From the IMG/VR virus record IMGVR_UViG_3300020200_000064, positions 1 to 39,761 of that record: a DNA stretch of 39,761 nt. The stretch is one strand, 5' to 3'. Positions within the stretch are counted from its first letter, which is position 1. Each line of letters starts with the position of its first letter. Source of the stretch: a virus. Both the position numbers and the translations under genes were made by a program. The notes beneath the pieces are model-generated. The model did not search any database. It was not told where the DNA came from and was given only the letters and a program-made list of their open reading frames with translations. Below, piece after piece: positions 22,727 to 32,906 of this stretch.

Positions 22727-25700
22727 ATGAACATTAATAACCTTAAATTTTTTGACAAAAATGGCGAAGCTTATAACTTGGAGTTAGTAACTTCGGGTTC
22801 TTCGAAATATTGGTACGGCTCGGACTATTTTTTACCGGTTTCAACTGCCCTATATGATGTATCAAACCTCTTTGTTTTGGAAGAAACAAACGGTTCATAC
22901 CATTTTCCAAATCTAGGAACAAATGGCAAATTTATTGCTCGTTGGAAATTGCAAAAGGACTCGACAAACTTTTTTCTATTCTCAGTCACTGCCCCAACCT
23001 CAACTGATGATAAGTCATACTTAAATAAACTAACTGAACTTAAAATTAGCGAAAGCGATTTTGGTGCAGGCTACAATTTTACAACATTAAAGTATCCGCT
23101 ACAGATAAATGTGGCATTTACTCCAGACATCGAGAGAGCATACAATCGCATCCTTGAATTATTATGGTATAATGGCTCAACTACAACAAAAGTTGCAGAA
23201 ATTGGCTTTTATGGAGAGGGAGAAGACGAAGATGAAAGATTTCAAGTGTGGTTAAGCAACTTTGGTATCAAATTTAATAGAGAAGACGCTGAAATCTTAA
23301 AAAATTACGATTTGAAGGAAGATTTACCTAACTGGCAAGAAGTAAATCAGGCTAGAAAAGAAATCCTAGTCAGTCGTGATCAAATTTATCCATATGTCGG
23401 TACATATAAGGGATTAATTAACCTTGTTAATATTCTAGGCTACCGAGACGTGCTAAAAGTCAAAGAATATTGGCAAAACGTTGAAAAATCATCACCATAT
23501 TATCAAAAATTCGCGCAAGTTGACATTACTGATATGCTGGATGATGGAATTATTCAAAATTTAGACTTGGTTAATCGAAATGCTCAAATAAAAAAGAGCG
23601 AGCGATTCGTTAAGACCGAATTCTTAGCGTTAGTTTACCAGTTTTCTCAACCGAGTGGTGAATATGACGACGACGGCCTACCAGAAGTTGAATTTACAAC
23701 TGAATTTACAGTAAATGAGATATTCTATAAGCTGAATAAGATGTCTAAAAAGCTTAAGAATGAGATTTTACCAATAAACGTCGTAATCAAGGATATTATT
23801 GGTGAATTTATCTACTTTGAAAAATTTAATTTGAGATATTGGACTGATCGAACTGATATTATTGAGACCGAAGTTAACGAGAAGTTCATAGCTGAGATTT
23901 TACAGCCAAACACTAAGACACAAGAGCTTATTATTCGAGACATAAAGGCACTTTTTCCAAAAGAAAACCACATAGCCGCCTTTCCATTTGTAACTTTTAA
24001 TATTTCACAAATCTACCCGTATCAGAATAATCAACATTATGATACAACACAAGCTCCAGTATTTGGGCAAGCAATCGAGAATTACTATATTAATGAAAAG
24101 ACCTATGAATTTAAGTACCATGGTCAACCGAATCCCTTTAAGCAAGGAGATGATGCACACGGGCAGATCGGTTGCCCAATTGTACTTCATGCAAATATTC
24201 AAGAATTAACTCTATCTGAGTTAGACGGCTCAACGTTTGACGAATTTAGAATTTCAAAAGCATTTGTTAGAGTTGCAACAACAACGAATATCGTTTTAAG
24301 CGGGTTGCAGAAAATTGATGGAGTTCAGGTAAACCTTGGCGACCGAGTCCTAGTTAAGGAACAAACAAATCCTATCCAAAATGGCATTTGGCTTGCTAGC
24401 GATTCTGCTTGGCTAAGGACTACTGAGTTTATCACTTATGTAAACTCGCTAGGCGTAATTGCTTTTGTAGATGAAGGCGATACTCTAACTGGGACAAGGT
24501 GGTATGCCGTGGATAACTTACTAGAGCAGGCAAACGTTATCCCAATCTTATTTGGTCCATATACTGCAGAAACCGTAAAGTCAATGAAGTCTCACCATAC
24601 GCTAGGTACTCTAAAATACCGAGACTCTTTTGAAACTGAGTGGATCATTGATGGTCCAAATAATTATCATTTTCAAGTTAGAGGTAAGACAACTGACTAT
24701 GCAAAATGGCCGCATATTTTACCATATGTTGGCAACTATGTAGTTGAGCTTAGAATGTATGATCTTAGCGCTGGTGTGTCAGTCGACTATTTACGATTAA
24801 AAGTAGAAGCCGAAGAGCCAAATATTACAGTTTTCACCAGAATTGAAGATAAGTTCAATTACCAATTTAGAAACTTGGACAATGTCATGATTCAAGATTT
24901 TGGAGCAAGTTCAATTTATAATGCAGCGGTAAACGTGATTGACCCAGATCCAGGATCAATTTTGCTAGATGCCAATCACTTTAGCCTATTTACATATTTA
25001 AATAATTTCGGATTAGGTAGTAGCGTATCTAGAATTGAAATTTATAATGGCACCAATTATGAACCGTTAGAAACGTCTACGCTAAAACCAGCTAAACAGT
25101 GGGGGTTAGGTCTAAACAGCGGACGCTTAACATTAGGTGATTTATCAAATGTCAGGTTAGGTTCAATGTATCACACTAGGATTGGGCGCGCAGTCTACCC
25201 AACCGATTATCTAAATGGATTTTCAATCGAGCCAACAGGCTTAATTAGTATGAAGTATGGAAACTTTCCAGAAATAACAATTCCTCCGCCATATTCATCA
25301 AATATAACACAGTTTGTAAACTACATGAATCAAGTTCCATTTCCAGGCTGGTCAAATTATACATATAAGATACTAGATAATCAGGTTAAGGCTGATGCCA
25401 AGTTTATTGATAGAAAAAATCATGCAATACTAACCTTTACTTTTCCAAATTCACTAACGGTTAAAAAGTACACATTTAGCTTTCCAACTAAAGTATATTC
25501 AGATTCAGTTATTGACTGGCTAGAAACTCAGTTTCCACTCGCGGACCGAGATTTATTATTTTTAAATGTACCGTTCGATGATCTTATTAAAGGGCTTGGC
25601 GGTACCACACAATATTGGATTGACCAAGGATTTATCAATTACTCAACTACCCAACAAACAGGTTATTTGCCTTCATATTATGACCAAAACGCATTTGACT

Positions 25701-26032
25701 TTGTTGGTTTAAAAGTATCAGACGATACAGTCATAGTTCCATTACAGAGCCCAGTTTTTGTAGTACTAAATAACATAGACTCAAAAACTGAAACTATTTG
25801 GTCATTAACCAAAAACGGCTCGGAAATTGCAAAAATTAAGGCTACCTCATATTTTACTTGGAGATTTAGCGAACCCGGCAAATACTATCTGACGGCAAGG
25901 TCAACTGACTCTTTTGGAAATGAATTTTCAACAGCCAACCCACTAATGTTTGTAAATGTCTTAACAAAGGCAGACTACGTCCAATATATCGAAAATGAAC
26001 TAAACCGGAGAAAACTTGATCTACTGAGATGA
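22727..26032 (+). CDS. Large baseplate protein, possibly gp7/P2 gpI-like, with a fibre-type insert
   Basis: An 1101-residue structural protein. At about 220-250 it reads SRDQIYPYVGTYKGLINLVNILGYRDVLKVKEYW, resembling the Y.GT..gL...l..lG motif of P2 gpI-type baseplate proteins, the counterpart of T4 gp7 (1032 residues). That suggests a wedge component. At about 510-600 is a module common in phage fibres: AFVRVATTTNIVLSGLQKIDGVQVNLGDRVLVKEQTNPIQNGIW. The rest is beta-rich, with an Ig-like stretch near the C-terminus (SPVFVVLNNIDSKTETIWSLTKNGSEI...GKYYLTARSTDSFG). No signal peptide. It starts the tail gene run after gp55. Structural role is likely; the gp7 equivalence is a hypothesis from a short motif and size. 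Confidence 0.8.
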   Translation: MNINNLKFFDKNGEAYNLELVTSGSSKYWYGSDYFLPVSTALYDVSNLFVLEETNGSYHFPNLGTNGKFIARWKLQKDSTNFFLFSVTAPTSTDDKSYLNKLTELKISESDFGAGYNFTTLKYPLQINVAFTPDIERAYNRILELLWYNGSTTTKVAEIGFYGEGEDEDERFQVWLSNFGIKFNREDAEILKNYDLKEDLPNWQEVNQARKEILVSRDQIYPYVGTYKGLINLVNILGYRDVLKVKEYWQNVEKSSPYYQKFAQVDITDMLDDGIIQNLDLVNRNAQIKKSERFVKTEFLALVYQFSQPSGEYDDDGLPEVEFTTEFTVNEIFYKLNKMSKKLKNEILPINVVIKDIIGEFIYFEKFNLRYWTDRTDIIETEVNEKFIAEILQPNTKTQELIIRDIKALFPKENHIAAFPFVTFNISQIYPYQNNQHYDTTQAPVFGQAIENYYINEKTYEFKYHGQPNPFKQGDDAHGQIGCPIVLHANIQELTLSELDGSTFDEFRISKAFVRVATTTNIVLSGLQKIDGVQVNLGDRVLVKEQTNPIQNGIWLASDSAWLRTTEFITYVNSLGVIAFVDEGDTLTGTRWYAVDNLLEQANVIPILFGPYTAETVKSMKSHHTLGTLKYRDSFETEWIIDGPNNYHFQVRGKTTDYAKWPHILPYVGNYVVELRMYDLSAGVSVDYLRLKVEAEEPNITVFTRIEDKFNYQFRNLDNVMIQDFGASSIYNAAVNVIDPDPGSILLDANHFSLFTYLNNFGLGSSVSRIEIYNGTNYEPLETSTLKPAKQWGLGLNSGRLTLGDLSNVRLGSMYHTRIGRAVYPTDYLNGFSIEPTGLISMKYGNFPEITIPPPYSSNITQFVNYMNQVPFPGWSNYTYKILDNQVKADAKFIDRKNHAILTFTFPNSLTVKKYTFSFPTKVYSDSVIDWLETQFPLADRDLLFLNVPFDDLIKGLGGTTQYWIDQGFINYSTTQQTGYLPSYYDQNAFDFVGLKVSDDTVIVPLQSPVFVVLNNIDSKTETIWSLTKNGSEIAKIKATSYFTWRFSEPGKYYLTARSTDSFGNEFSTANPLMFVNVLTKADYVQYIENELNRRKLDLLR

Positions 26033-26045
26033 TCAGTCTGCTCCT

Positions 26046-26062
26046 GATAAATAATATAAATA
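26046..26062 (+). promoter_or_regulatory. Late promoter: GATAAATA plus an exact TATAAATA
   Basis: GATAAATA (26046-26053) is followed by an exact copy of the T4 late octamer TATAAATA (26055-26062), in the 45-base gap before the 328-residue tail gene. The octamer ends 15 bases before ATG 26078; a leader of about 9 bases is expected. Confidence 0.65.
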
Positions 26063-26077
26063 AAAAGGTGTAAACAA

Positions 26078-27064
26078 ATGGCATTCACACAACTAAATCT
26101 ACAAACGCAACAACTGCTTGAAAGCACGTTCATTTCGGACATGCGAATCATCATTAATGCGAACACAACCCTCCTAAAAAATACAGTGCAGGACGCATTT
26201 AACTCGATTGAAATCGATACGGTCAATAAGAAGATCGGTGTAGATAATCCGTTAGAAAGCATCTACACTAAGGCTCTACGCTTAGGTAATGAATTATTAT
26301 TCACAGACGGGTCAACTCAAATTGGATCACTAACTAAGTCTGAAGGTAAGTCAATTTTAGAAGTTGACCGCATTGCTATTAAAGCAGGCGGCCAACTTAC
26401 TGCAATGGGAATTGCTAGTAAAATTGGAGTTACTCGACTAGGAGTCGGCATTACAGATATTGCTAACCTAAGTGTTGATGGTTTAACTATTGCTGCAAGC
26501 TCAGCATTATATGCACAAGGACTTTCACAATTTAGCAATTCAATCGCGCACAGTTCAGAAAAAGTAACCTCTTACCTGGTTGCAGTTTCTGGAAGTCCAA
26601 GCGTATACGAATGCGACATTACACTGAATGCCACTTCAAAACAAAATATCTTCCTTGCGCTAGTTTATCCAATTACCGCAACTGTTGCAAACAATTTGTC
26701 AAGCCCAATTGTAGTGGTTAACGTTTACACAAACGCAACAATTCCTCCGTTTAAAGGTCAAGAATTTACCTTTATGGTTGACTCAGTTAAGGGTAGTGAC
26801 AACGTAGAAGTTGCCGCTACTTGGCAAGATGCTGCGGAGGTTAGAGTAATCGGAGGATACGATAGTAATAAAAATAGAACGCTTATTAATCAACAAGCAA
26901 CTGCAGCGTCTTCACCAACTTCAATCGTAGGACCATATTTAAAATTCACTGGCCCAGCTGCAAACTATGCAGGTACCGGTAAAGTAACAGTTATTAACAC
27001 AACAGTCCCAATGAGACTAGTTACAACCGGAGCAACTGGTTTAGCTACTGTCGCTCAATCATAA
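26078..27064 (+). CDS. 328-residue tail/baseplate structural protein, unknown
   Basis: No family recognised. The N-terminal 60 residues are Gln/Asn-rich and helical (NLQTQQLLESTFISDMRIII). The body (about 90-180) has short repeating beta strands rich in Gly, Ser, Thr and Ile (GGQLTAMGIASKIGVTRLGVGITDI, then LSVDGLTIAASSALYAQGLSQFSNS), the look of a trimeric beta-helix or fibre shaft. The C-terminal half has aliphatic/Thr strands and ends TTGATGLATVAQS. It has an exact late-promoter octamer upstream and ends 18 bases before the next tail gene. A short fibre, baseplate spike or fibre-attachment protein would fit. Structural assignment rests on composition and position only. Confidence 0.8.
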   Translation: MAFTQLNLQTQQLLESTFISDMRIIINANTTLLKNTVQDAFNSIEIDTVNKKIGVDNPLESIYTKALRLGNELLFTDGSTQIGSLTKSEGKSILEVDRIAIKAGGQLTAMGIASKIGVTRLGVGITDIANLSVDGLTIAASSALYAQGLSQFSNSIAHSSEKVTSYLVAVSGSPSVYECDITLNATSKQNIFLALVYPITATVANNLSSPIVVVNVYTNATIPPFKGQEFTFMVDSVKGSDNVEVAATWQDAAEVRVIGGYDSNKNRTLINQQATAASSPTSIVGPYLKFTGPAANYAGTGKVTVINTTVPMRLVTTGATGLATVAQS

Positions 27065-27082
27065 TAAACAATAGAAACCCGC

Positions 27083-29272
27083 ATGGCAGTAACACCGTTA
27101 ATAAAACCAATCCAAACCAAAAAAGGCATATTCTATACCTTTCAAAGTGCGCTTGAAGACCTAAACCTAACTTTTAATAACAATGGGGCAAATAAGTTTA
27201 GGTTTTCTAAATTTGTGTTGCTGCGTATTCCAGAAATAGGCGATCCAAATACTCAAAAGCTACTGGACAATAAGATTCAGTTTGATGCGTTAGGCGAGAC
27301 TCCAATAACTTCAGGTTTGTCAACTGATCAAAATTTGAATTTGGCAAATTCATTTCAAAACTATGCTCTTAACCTAGAGGCTCTACTAATTTCTTCTCCA
27401 ACCTATAACCGAGAGACTAAATTAAATGTATCAGAAAGAGTTTTTTGGAAATGGCTAAAAGAAACTGGCGCAATTCGTTGGAGAACAGCTAGACAGACTA
27501 CTCAACTTGGCCAAGTTGAAGTTTCTGCAAACGTGTCAGCCGGCCAATCTAGATTTGCAGAAGATTTTTATGATCAAAGCGCAAGTCCATACAATAGAGT
27601 AGCAGTTTATGTCGGCGATATTGATGTAGTTAACTCCGTTAAAAATCCAGAAAATTCATATTCTGAACTATACATTCATGTTCCGACAAACGTAGGGTCA
27701 ACGCCAACCGTTCTGTTTAAATCACAGGCCGATGTAAACTATGGGCCGAGCATGCTTGTGGTCAATAACCCAGATGATCCATTGAATGAAGAATACTTAA
27801 AGGGTAGAAACTACTATGATGATCATCCAAGTCCCGGAATGTCGTTATTTGCTTATTATGACCTAGATTCAAATACAATTTCACAATATGCATCAACTAA
27901 GGTAGAAATGAATAATATTTTACCTTCTGACCCATCTACCGCTTCACTGGGATATCCACCGTCTCTGTCAAGCTTTTGGTGGGGTTCTAATTCTATAACA
28001 AATGCCTATTTTACTGAACCGACTGCTAACTATAATAGAGCATACGTGCAAAGAATCAAAAAGGTATCTGGAAACTCAACCGTCGAATATTTAAGATCAA
28101 CGCTAGATGGAGTAACTCTTGATTTTGATTTGAGCAATTATTCAATTGCATACGATAATCCACAAATCAAAGTTTTTTCACAGTTAAATGATTATGTTGA
28201 TAACCGCAATTTTGAATTTAACGCGATCTTAGTTTACTATGATGTATATGACGATAGCGGCGCAACAACTACTTCTGAAACCAACTTGTACGGCGTTTAC
28301 TTTTTAAACAAAGTTGAAAGCAGCGGTCTTGAATATGCGATACCTTTTATTCAAAAGGATAAACCTGATGTTATTGCAAAGACCAACGGTAATTCGTTTG
28401 CTTTTAAACTAAATGTCAAATTTGATACATCTATTGAGGATACTGCTGTTGAAAAATCTGTCAACGATTTTAACACATTCTCATTAGACTTATTTACGGA
28501 TGTAATGACAAAATTTAAAAATTTACAAACGTTATTTAATGATAAATTACTTGAACTCGAGAATTTAAGACGTGACGTACAATCCGCAAAGGATACTTTA
28601 TCTAATTCAAATACTCTACAGAAATTAGACTTGCGACTTAAAGCTGTTGAAAATTCGCTATCTGCTAGTCAGGCGGCTTTTCAAAATTCAACTGCTCTAT
28701 TAAATATGATCGAGACTGCTTCTAAAAAAATAGACGATTTAGTCGCAGGCCGAAGCTCTATTAATGTAAGTTATAACCTTGATGTATTGCGACCAGGGTC
28801 AGGAATCATTATTGATCGACGAATTCCCAATGAGATTACAATTGCCTCAGACGTTACTCCGTATTCTTTAATTGAAGACATAAATTTAAGTCCATCAACC
28901 ACTCCGCAAGGTACAAAAACGTTGCCATTGGGCGTATACAACACATATTACCAGCATTCAAATAATGGAGCAAGCACAACGCTTACCGGTAATGTTGTGA
29001 TTAAAATTGATGACACAGTCGTTGATTGGAGAAAAGGTCAAAAATTTGATTTGGTAATCGACAATCAAATCGAAATGGCCGGGCACACAATTACAATAAA
29101 GACTGACTCTAAAAATAAATTGGGAAATTCAGCAGCATACGGCAAAACAATTGCGGTACTGACAGCAAGTGATTTTCCAACAACAAATGGACGAATTGGT
29201 CGACCTATAATCTCTATTATTTGTAAAAACGATATAACTCTTGAATTTAAGGTTGATAAAATAACAAGATAA
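27083..29272 (+). CDS. 729-residue baseplate/tail structural protein with a coiled coil, unknown
   Basis: Not recognised. An N-terminal region (1-150) includes SERVFWKWLKETGAIRWRTA, then a long beta-rich middle (about 150-460) with many Tyr, Asn and Asp. Residues about 475-575 form a clear coiled coil (KNLQTLFNDKLLELENL, RRDVQSAKDTLSNS, KLDLRLKAVENSLSASQAAF). The C-terminal 150 residues are beta-rich (RPGSGIIIDRRIPNEITIA, then DLVIDNQIEMAGHTITIK). The coiled coil suggests a trimer with a stalk. It starts at ATG 27083 and lies 5 bases before the next gene. By position and architecture it is part of the baseplate or a fibre network; no T4 counterpart is assigned. Confidence 0.8.
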   Translation: MAVTPLIKPIQTKKGIFYTFQSALEDLNLTFNNNGANKFRFSKFVLLRIPEIGDPNTQKLLDNKIQFDALGETPITSGLSTDQNLNLANSFQNYALNLEALLISSPTYNRETKLNVSERVFWKWLKETGAIRWRTARQTTQLGQVEVSANVSAGQSRFAEDFYDQSASPYNRVAVYVGDIDVVNSVKNPENSYSELYIHVPTNVGSTPTVLFKSQADVNYGPSMLVVNNPDDPLNEEYLKGRNYYDDHPSPGMSLFAYYDLDSNTISQYASTKVEMNNILPSDPSTASLGYPPSLSSFWWGSNSITNAYFTEPTANYNRAYVQRIKKVSGNSTVEYLRSTLDGVTLDFDLSNYSIAYDNPQIKVFSQLNDYVDNRNFEFNAILVYYDVYDDSGATTTSETNLYGVYFLNKVESSGLEYAIPFIQKDKPDVIAKTNGNSFAFKLNVKFDTSIEDTAVEKSVNDFNTFSLDLFTDVMTKFKNLQTLFNDKLLELENLRRDVQSAKDTLSNSNTLQKLDLRLKAVENSLSASQAAFQNSTALLNMIETASKKIDDLVAGRSSINVSYNLDVLRPGSGIIIDRRIPNEITIASDVTPYSLIEDINLSPSTTPQGTKTLPLGVYNTYYQHSNNGASTTLTGNVVIKIDDTVVDWRKGQKFDLVIDNQIEMAGHTITIKTDSKNKLGNSAAYGKTIAVLTASDFPTTNGRIGRPIISIICKNDITLEFKVDKITR

Positions 29273-29277
29273 ACTAA

Positions 29278-32200
29278 ATGTCCGATAAACACACACTAAG
29301 CGCGTTACTAGCTGAACTTGGAGTAGACATTTCTAATATGCAAGAGTTTCTAAATAAGCTTTCGCAAATTTTGTCAACTAATTCAGATACGGTTACTATT
29401 AACCAAACTCTGCAAAATGGAACTTCAGTATCTCACTTAGTGCCGTCATTTGGTTATCTAAGCGGTAAGATCGATAATATTGAATCTAAGTTTAACTCTT
29501 TGCTTTCAGCAAACAGCAATGAACTTGGGGTTAGAGACGAGAATGGCGTCCTAAAGAAGTTCGAATTAAAAGATGTTTCAAAAATAATTGCAGACCTAAA
29601 CCAAGTATCTACAATTTCACTAGCGGCACCAAGCCAATTCGGATATAAAGCAAACTGGTTTTTTGAGTCTTTTCTAAATCCGCTAATCCATGTTAGATCA
29701 GATGTTAGCGCTCTTTTAGCAAATGATGTTGATAAGTTTGAAGTAAAGCGAATAATCTTAACTACTAATTCAACCGCAGCTACCACCCTATTTGATCAAA
29801 CATATAAAGGCCAAACCAACATTTCAGAAAATCAATACCTTACTGACCTTGTTTCTAGAGGATTTACTTATTTTGAAGATATTAATGTGATTGATTTGCC
29901 GCCAGCTGTAAACTCTGTTCGTGGTTCATTTGATGTTATTAAAATTCTTGAAGATACTCAAACTGAACTTATTGCTGGCGACACATTAAGCAGATCAGTT
30001 AGAAAGTATAAATTAAATACTATCCGGTATATTCAAACAATCGGACCAACTACTGTTGAAAAGACCCTAGAACCTGGCGATATTTTGATAACTAAAGATG
30101 GGTCCGAATATCAAGTAGATTCAATTGATAAAAAGCTAACAACCATCATCTTAATTCGAATTTTCGGAGAAGGTGCAGTAGCACAGGGCGCAAATGTACT
30201 AAATCTAAAACCTGTTCTCGTGGTAATTCCAGAACTACAGATAAACGTCGGCTATAATGAAAGAGAAGTAATATTTGTTAAACCGATCAGTACCAGATTG
30301 GGGGTTACGACCGATGAATATTCTAGAGGCTTTGGGCTATACACTAATGAATTAACGATTTCATTGAATAATGGCGTAACTATGCCACTATCTGAATTCT
30401 ACGTAAAATTCGTGTCAGACTTTGGTCTGCTCTTCTTAAACTATGCAAAAGAAAAGAAGATGCCAAATTCATTGGGTGCAGTACCTAACGTTCCATCGCT
30501 AGCCTCTTCAAACTTTAAAGTTATTCAGATTGACCAGCATATTAAAAACGCGGACAATACTGACCAAATTAAGCAAAAGATTTCAGAAAAGGAACAGATG
30601 TCTTCTCAAATTAAAGAAATTGATCAGCAGATTTCTAGAGTTAAGGCCAACTTAAATACAACGGCTTCACTAAATGAGAGCCAAAGACTTTCATTACAAA
30701 AAGAGCTACAGTCACTTATCAATAATCGGGCTTCCGCTACAACTAATATATCTTCCGTTGTTAAAGAAATTACAACATCAATTAAAACAACTCCGCAATT
30801 TATCGCTGACGCCAAATATAGAGTTAGAGGTTTTTGGGAAATTCCATCTCCTAAAATTACTGAGCATGGAACACAAGAGGTTGTGCAGTTTAAAGTATCG
30901 TATCGTTACTTGAGTAAAACTGGCACATCACAAACAGCGGACGCTTTAGAATTTGTAGACTCAACTGGCTCTAAAAAGACCGGTTACTTTTCTCCATACA
31001 CCGAGATTGCGACCAAAGCTAGAACCAAAGTCCTAAATGAACTAACCGGGTTCTACGATTGGGTTGAAGAAAATGTTGCTGATGCAAACGCAGTAAATTC
31101 AAACCAATTAGATATCCCTATCAGAAAAGGAGAAAGCGTAGAAATTAAAATTAAAGCTATTTCCGAAGCCGGCTGGCCAGATAATCCAGTTGAATCAGAA
31201 TGGTCCGAGCCGGTCTTAGTTGAGTTTCCGCAAAATATTGAATCAGGTGAAGAAGCTACAATCCTTGCGCAACAAGTCTTTGCTGAAGAAACTCGAATTA
31301 CTTTTCAGGATGAGCTCAACGCAAAGGGCCTAGACCTTCATTTAGGTTCAGCCTTTACCACCAGAGACAAATATTTTGCACATAAAGCAGAAGATATTGC
31401 AAGTGGTTTTTTTGGAACAGACGGATCAATTATTGACCTATACGTAAAGTTAAAAACGCTAACCGATGAATTATCATCACTAAAAGCGTCAATAACTACG
31501 GTTATCGGTGACCTCGTTGTTAAAATTATTGAGCCAAATGCAAATCAGATAACCGTGGCTAATGGCCAAACAATTAATCTATTCAGTGGATACTACCGAG
31601 AATTAATTAAGAATACATCTGGCCAAACTACAACATACGACCACGGCAAGATACTTTCAACTACATATACTCTGCAATTGTCAAATGCTTCACAAACTGC
31701 GCTTGAACTAATTTCATACTTAACTGGTGGAATTGGAGAAGCGGCACATGCTTCAAATCCATCATCAACAACTGATGCTAATTATAATTCGCATTTACGT
31801 TATGATAAACCGCCGATTATGATCGATAATGCAGTTGAAGGAGAAATAGCTGGATTTTCGCAAATTGAAGGTTATCAAAGTGCACAAGTTAGGAGCCAGT
31901 ATATTTATGCCAGATATAAAAATATCTCAATAAAGAACGCTCTGTATGCAGGTGAATCACAAACCGCTGGCACAACATCATATCCTATACCAAATGGAGA
32001 TCCTCAATATAATTACCAAGGTACTACTGTAAATAGCGCAGAAATTCCATATAGAGAAGGTCATTACTTGCCGTTTGAACCAACGTACTCGGGCTCCAAT
32101 TCGCAATTTAGTCAAAATGCAAATGTTTGGAACGGAACGGTTAATACCACCGGTTCAAGTCCGGCAGCTGGCGGCAATGGTCGTTTATCCGAATTCTGTA

Positions 32201-32877
32201 TTCATAAAGACCACCCAGATGCATTAATTGCATGGACAGTAGCATCACAAAGACCAGCATATACTGCTGCTGAGGTAACTGCAGATGTTCAAAAGAGACT
32301 ACGCTTTAGCCATGCTGTTCATTTTGAGACAAGCGTTGAAGAATCAACTAATAAATTTGGTGCAAAATATTGGCAGCAAGCCGAAAGAGTAACCCCAGCA
32401 ATGGCAACTCTATCCGGTGGTGCCATTCCCGCTGCAAATACTAGAGAAAGACAATACCCTATAAAATTAGGATTTGGTGCTGGTGACGAGTATTTAATTG
32501 GTAAATATACGTGCGGTTCATATCTGTATATGGCACCAGCATCATATGAAAATATCTCCACAACGAGCTTAAACCCAACTGGAGCAAAGCGTCGTCTGGA
32601 ATATGGCGAAACTAAAGCAATCAATATCCCAATTGTATATCAATTTAGATGTAGCGATAAGATAGGAAGGATTGGTGGATTTAGAGTTGGATCAACCTTA
32701 AAAAATATTAAATACTCAAAAACTATGGGCATTGACGTTTATTTAAAGGATGACATATTTTCTTTTGATTTAACCGTGTCTTGTCAATACGCTAAAGAAA
32801 CTACCGTAATTGCAAGCGCAGTCATAAGCGGACAGCAAGGTCACCCAAACCCTGGAGGCGGTGGAGTCAACTCTTGA
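29278..32877 (+). CDS. 1199-residue tail structural protein with coiled coil and Fn3-like domain
   Basis: Not recognised as a whole. It has an N-terminal helical segment (LLAELGVDISNMQEFLNKLSQ), a beta-rich region to about 415, then a coiled coil at about 420-495 (KQKISEKEQMSSQIKEIDQQ, then LNESQRLSLQKELQSL). A fibronectin type III-like domain follows (about 510-645: YRVRGFWEIPSPKI, VVQFKVSYRYLS, GESVEIKIKAISEAGWPDN, ESEWSEPVLVEFP). The C-terminal third is beta-rich and ends in a flexible PNPGGGGVNS. Fn3 domains occur in phage tail tips and fibres and often bind carbohydrates or other proteins. Start ATG 29278, 5 bases after the previous stop. Likely a host-contact or baseplate-fibre protein (inferred). 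Confidence 0.8.
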   Translation: MSDKHTLSALLAELGVDISNMQEFLNKLSQILSTNSDTVTINQTLQNGTSVSHLVPSFGYLSGKIDNIESKFNSLLSANSNELGVRDENGVLKKFELKDVSKIIADLNQVSTISLAAPSQFGYKANWFFESFLNPLIHVRSDVSALLANDVDKFEVKRIILTTNSTAATTLFDQTYKGQTNISENQYLTDLVSRGFTYFEDINVIDLPPAVNSVRGSFDVIKILEDTQTELIAGDTLSRSVRKYKLNTIRYIQTIGPTTVEKTLEPGDILITKDGSEYQVDSIDKKLTTIILIRIFGEGAVAQGANVLNLKPVLVVIPELQINVGYNEREVIFVKPISTRLGVTTDEYSRGFGLYTNELTISLNNGVTMPLSEFYVKFVSDFGLLFLNYAKEKKMPNSLGAVPNVPSLASSNFKVIQIDQHIKNADNTDQIKQKISEKEQMSSQIKEIDQQISRVKANLNTTASLNESQRLSLQKELQSLINNRASATTNISSVVKEITTSIKTTPQFIADAKYRVRGFWEIPSPKITEHGTQEVVQFKVSYRYLSKTGTSQTADALEFVDSTGSKKTGYFSPYTEIATKARTKVLNELTGFYDWVEENVADANAVNSNQLDIPIRKGESVEIKIKAISEAGWPDNPVESEWSEPVLVEFPQNIESGEEATILAQQVFAEETRITFQDELNAKGLDLHLGSAFTTRDKYFAHKAEDIASGFFGTDGSIIDLYVKLKTLTDELSSLKASITTVIGDLVVKIIEPNANQITVANGQTINLFSGYYRELIKNTSGQTTTYDHGKILSTTYTLQLSNASQTALELISYLTGGIGEAAHASNPSSTTDANYNSHLRYDKPPIMIDNAVEGEIAGFSQIEGYQSAQVRSQYIYARYKNISIKNALYAGESQTAGTTSYPIPNGDPQYNYQGTTVNSAEIPYREGHYLPFEPTYSGSNSQFSQNANVWNGTVNTTGSSPAAGGNGRLSEFCIHKDHPDALIAWTVASQRPAYTAAEVTADVQKRLRFSHAVHFETSVEESTNKFGAKYWQQAERVTPAMATLSGGAIPAANTRERQYPIKLGFGAGDEYLIGKYTCGSYLYMAPASYENISTTSLNPTGAKRRLEYGETKAINIPIVYQFRCSDKIGRIGGFRVGSTLKNIKYSKTMGIDVYLKDDIFSFDLTVSCQYAKETTVIASAVISGQQGHPNPGGGGVNS

Positions 32878-32906
32878 TTTACTAAACTACAAAAAAATAA
32901 AGATTG

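Noticed and set aside
32319-32624. 101-codon minus-strand frame inside the 1199-residue tail gene
   Set aside because: Antisense shadow within a long, domain-bearing gene.
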